A stretch of 5,711 bases of DNA. It comes from Paracoccaceae bacterium (GTDB taxonomy: Bacteria > Pseudomonadota > Alphaproteobacteria > Rhodobacterales > Rhodobacteraceae). The notes beneath the pieces are model-generated. The model was not told the DNA's origin and made no database searches. It saw only the letters and a program-made list of their open reading frames with translations. Position numbers and translations under genes: made by a program. The stretch lies in NCBI GenBank assembly GCA_024644285.1, contig JAHELH010000170.1:1-5711 (forward strand). Direction: 5' to 3'. This document shows positions 4,868 to 5,711 of this stretch, in pieces (positions within the stretch are counted from its first letter, which is position 1; each line of letters begins with the position of its first letter).

Positions 4868-5605
4868 ATGGCGAACTATCAAACGGCTCGGCCGGTTGCG
4901 GGTGTCCGCACGGCCGCAATCGACGAGGGCCTGAGGGCCCATATGAACAAGGTCTACGGCACGATGTCCGTGGGCCTTCTGGTGACCGCCGGCGTCGCCT
5001 GGGCCGTGGGCTCGAACGACGCGCTGCTGTCGATCTTCCGCGATCCCGCGACGCTGCAGCCCAACATCCTGGGCTGGATCGCGATGTTCCTGCCGCTGAT
5101 CATGGTCTTCGCCTTCGGCGCGATGATCAACCGCCTGTCGGCGGCCGGCGCGCAGCTGTTCTTCTACACCTTCGCCGCGGCGATGGGCCTGTCGATCAGC
5201 TGGATTTTCGCGGCCTTCACCGGCATCTCGATCGCGCAGACCTTCCTGGTGACCTCCATCGCCTTCGCGGGCCTTTCGCTATGGGGCTACACGACGAAGA
5301 AGGACATCAGCGGCTGGGGCGCGTTCCTGATCATGGGCGTGATCGGCCTGATCGTCGCCTCGATCGTGAACATCTTCCTGGGCAGCCCCGCGATTCACTT
5401 CGCGATCTCGGTGCTGGGTGTGCTGATCTTCGCGGGTCTGACCGCCTATGACACGCAGCGGATCAAGACCGACTACATCCAGCATGCGCAGGCGATGGAT
5501 CAGGAATGGCTGGCCAAGTCGGCGATCATGGGGGCGCTGAACCTCTATCTCGACTTCATCAACCTGTTCATGTTCCTGCTGCAGTTCCTCGGCAATCGCG
5601 AGTGA
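4868..5605 (+). CDS. Bax inhibitor-1/YccA family integral membrane protein
   Basis: A 245-residue inner-membrane protein of the TMBIM/BI-1 superfamily, whose bacterial member BsYetJ is a pH-sensitive calcium leak channel; E. coli YccA is a relative linked to FtsH. Seven hydrophobic segments are visible, near residues 31-48, 68-88, 95-118, 123-140, 152-172, 176-195 and 218-240. The family pair of aspartates is present: D195 in AYDTQ and D229 in LYLDFINLF, matching the YetJ di-aspartate sensor, but the linker between them is about 10 residues longer than I recall for YetJ. The N-terminus (IDEGLRAHMNKVYGTMSVG) and the C-terminal LLQFLGNRE are typical of Rhodobacterales copies. No signal peptide is seen. 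The start is ATG at 4868 with GGAGG 6 nt upstream. It appears to be its own transcription unit, with a candidate promoter and a strong terminator. Calcium transport is inferred from the family only. Confidence 0.93.
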   Translation: MANYQTARPVAGVRTAAIDEGLRAHMNKVYGTMSVGLLVTAGVAWAVGSNDALLSIFRDPATLQPNILGWIAMFLPLIMVFAFGAMINRLSAAGAQLFFYTFAAAMGLSISWIFAAFTGISIAQTFLVTSIAFAGLSLWGYTTKKDISGWGAFLIMGVIGLIVASIVNIFLGSPAIHFAISVLGVLIFAGLTAYDTQRIKTDYIQHAQAMDQEWLAKSAIMGALNLYLDFINLFMFLLQFLGNRE

Positions 5606-5631
5606 GCTAGACAGCAACGGCCAAACCCGAA

Positions 5632-5663
5632 GGGTCCGCGCGCCGCGCGGGCCCTTTTCTTTT
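5632..5663 (+). terminator. Rho-independent terminator of the BI-1 gene
   Basis: GGGTCCGCGC (5632-5641) pairs with GCGCGGGCCC (5645-5654), a 10-bp GC-rich stem with one G-U wobble and a 3-nt loop, followed by TTTTCTTTT (5655-5663). It begins 26 nt after the BI-1 stop codon. Stem, loop and U-tract all fit an intrinsic terminator. Confidence 0.92.
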
Positions 5664-5711
5664 GACCGGCGGAAACACGCTTAAGCGGTAGCGCCATGCC
5701 TAAAATTCGCC

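Noticed and set aside
5664..5711. A possible new gene start at ATG 5696 (MPKIR), or a convergent gene ending near 5700
   Set aside because: Only 16 bases remain and there is no clear ribosome binding site. A minus-strand stop (TAG at 5700-5702) is equally compatible. The 10-bp palindrome CGCTTAAGCG (5678-5687) is noted but cannot be interpreted.
1..5711. Mobile element, CRISPR array, tRNA/rRNA or a novel multi-gene system
   Set aside because: I found no transposase, integrase, spaced repeats, cloverleaf-like sequence or cluster of unknown genes. All seven genes belong to known families and look chromosomal.

Overview
The window is GC-rich chromosomal DNA with dense, short-spaced genes. Every recognisable protein resembles alphaproteobacterial, most likely Rhodobacterales (Rhodobacteraceae), versions of its family. 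The strongest pointers are a Bax inhibitor-1 protein with the N-terminal and C-terminal wording typical of that group, a short DUF1127 protein ending in a WDVPEHW-like tail, and a 124-residue XRE regulator. This placement is from memory of these families, not from a search.

Left block, minus strand (1-2262). Read in the direction of transcription it holds a small XRE-family regulator, a HisN-type histidinol-phosphatase, and an 8-oxoguanine deaminase whose 3' end runs off the window. The gaps between them are 66 and 79 bp. The hisN start codon directly abuts a 44-nt imperfect hairpin. The XRE gene has a strong ribosome binding site and a good sigma70-like promoter in an AT-rich intergenic stretch, with a 10-bp palindrome at the expected transcription start.

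Middle block (2573-4406). A zinc-free NAD(P)H:quinone oxidoreductase of the MDR superfamily reads rightwards. An LrhA-like LysR regulator reads leftwards. Their 3' ends overlap by 11 bp with no terminator between them.

Right block, plus strand (4528-5663). A DUF1127 small protein is divergent from the LysR gene, with two face-to-face promoter candidates overlapping in the gap. A seven-helix Bax inhibitor-1/YccA family membrane protein follows. Its candidate promoter is threaded through a perfect 13-bp inverted repeat, and the gene ends at a clear intrinsic terminator.

The genes do not make one obvious pathway. Purine salvage or damage (8-oxoguanine to urate), histidine synthesis, quinone reduction and stress or membrane homeostasis (BI-1, DUF1127) are loosely compatible with redox or stress physiology, but that link is only inference. 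I see no mobile element, CRISPR array, tRNA, rRNA or new multi-gene defence-type system. The unexplained signals are regulatory: the structured leaders of hisN and the BI-1 gene, and the LysR/DUF1127 divergent control region.
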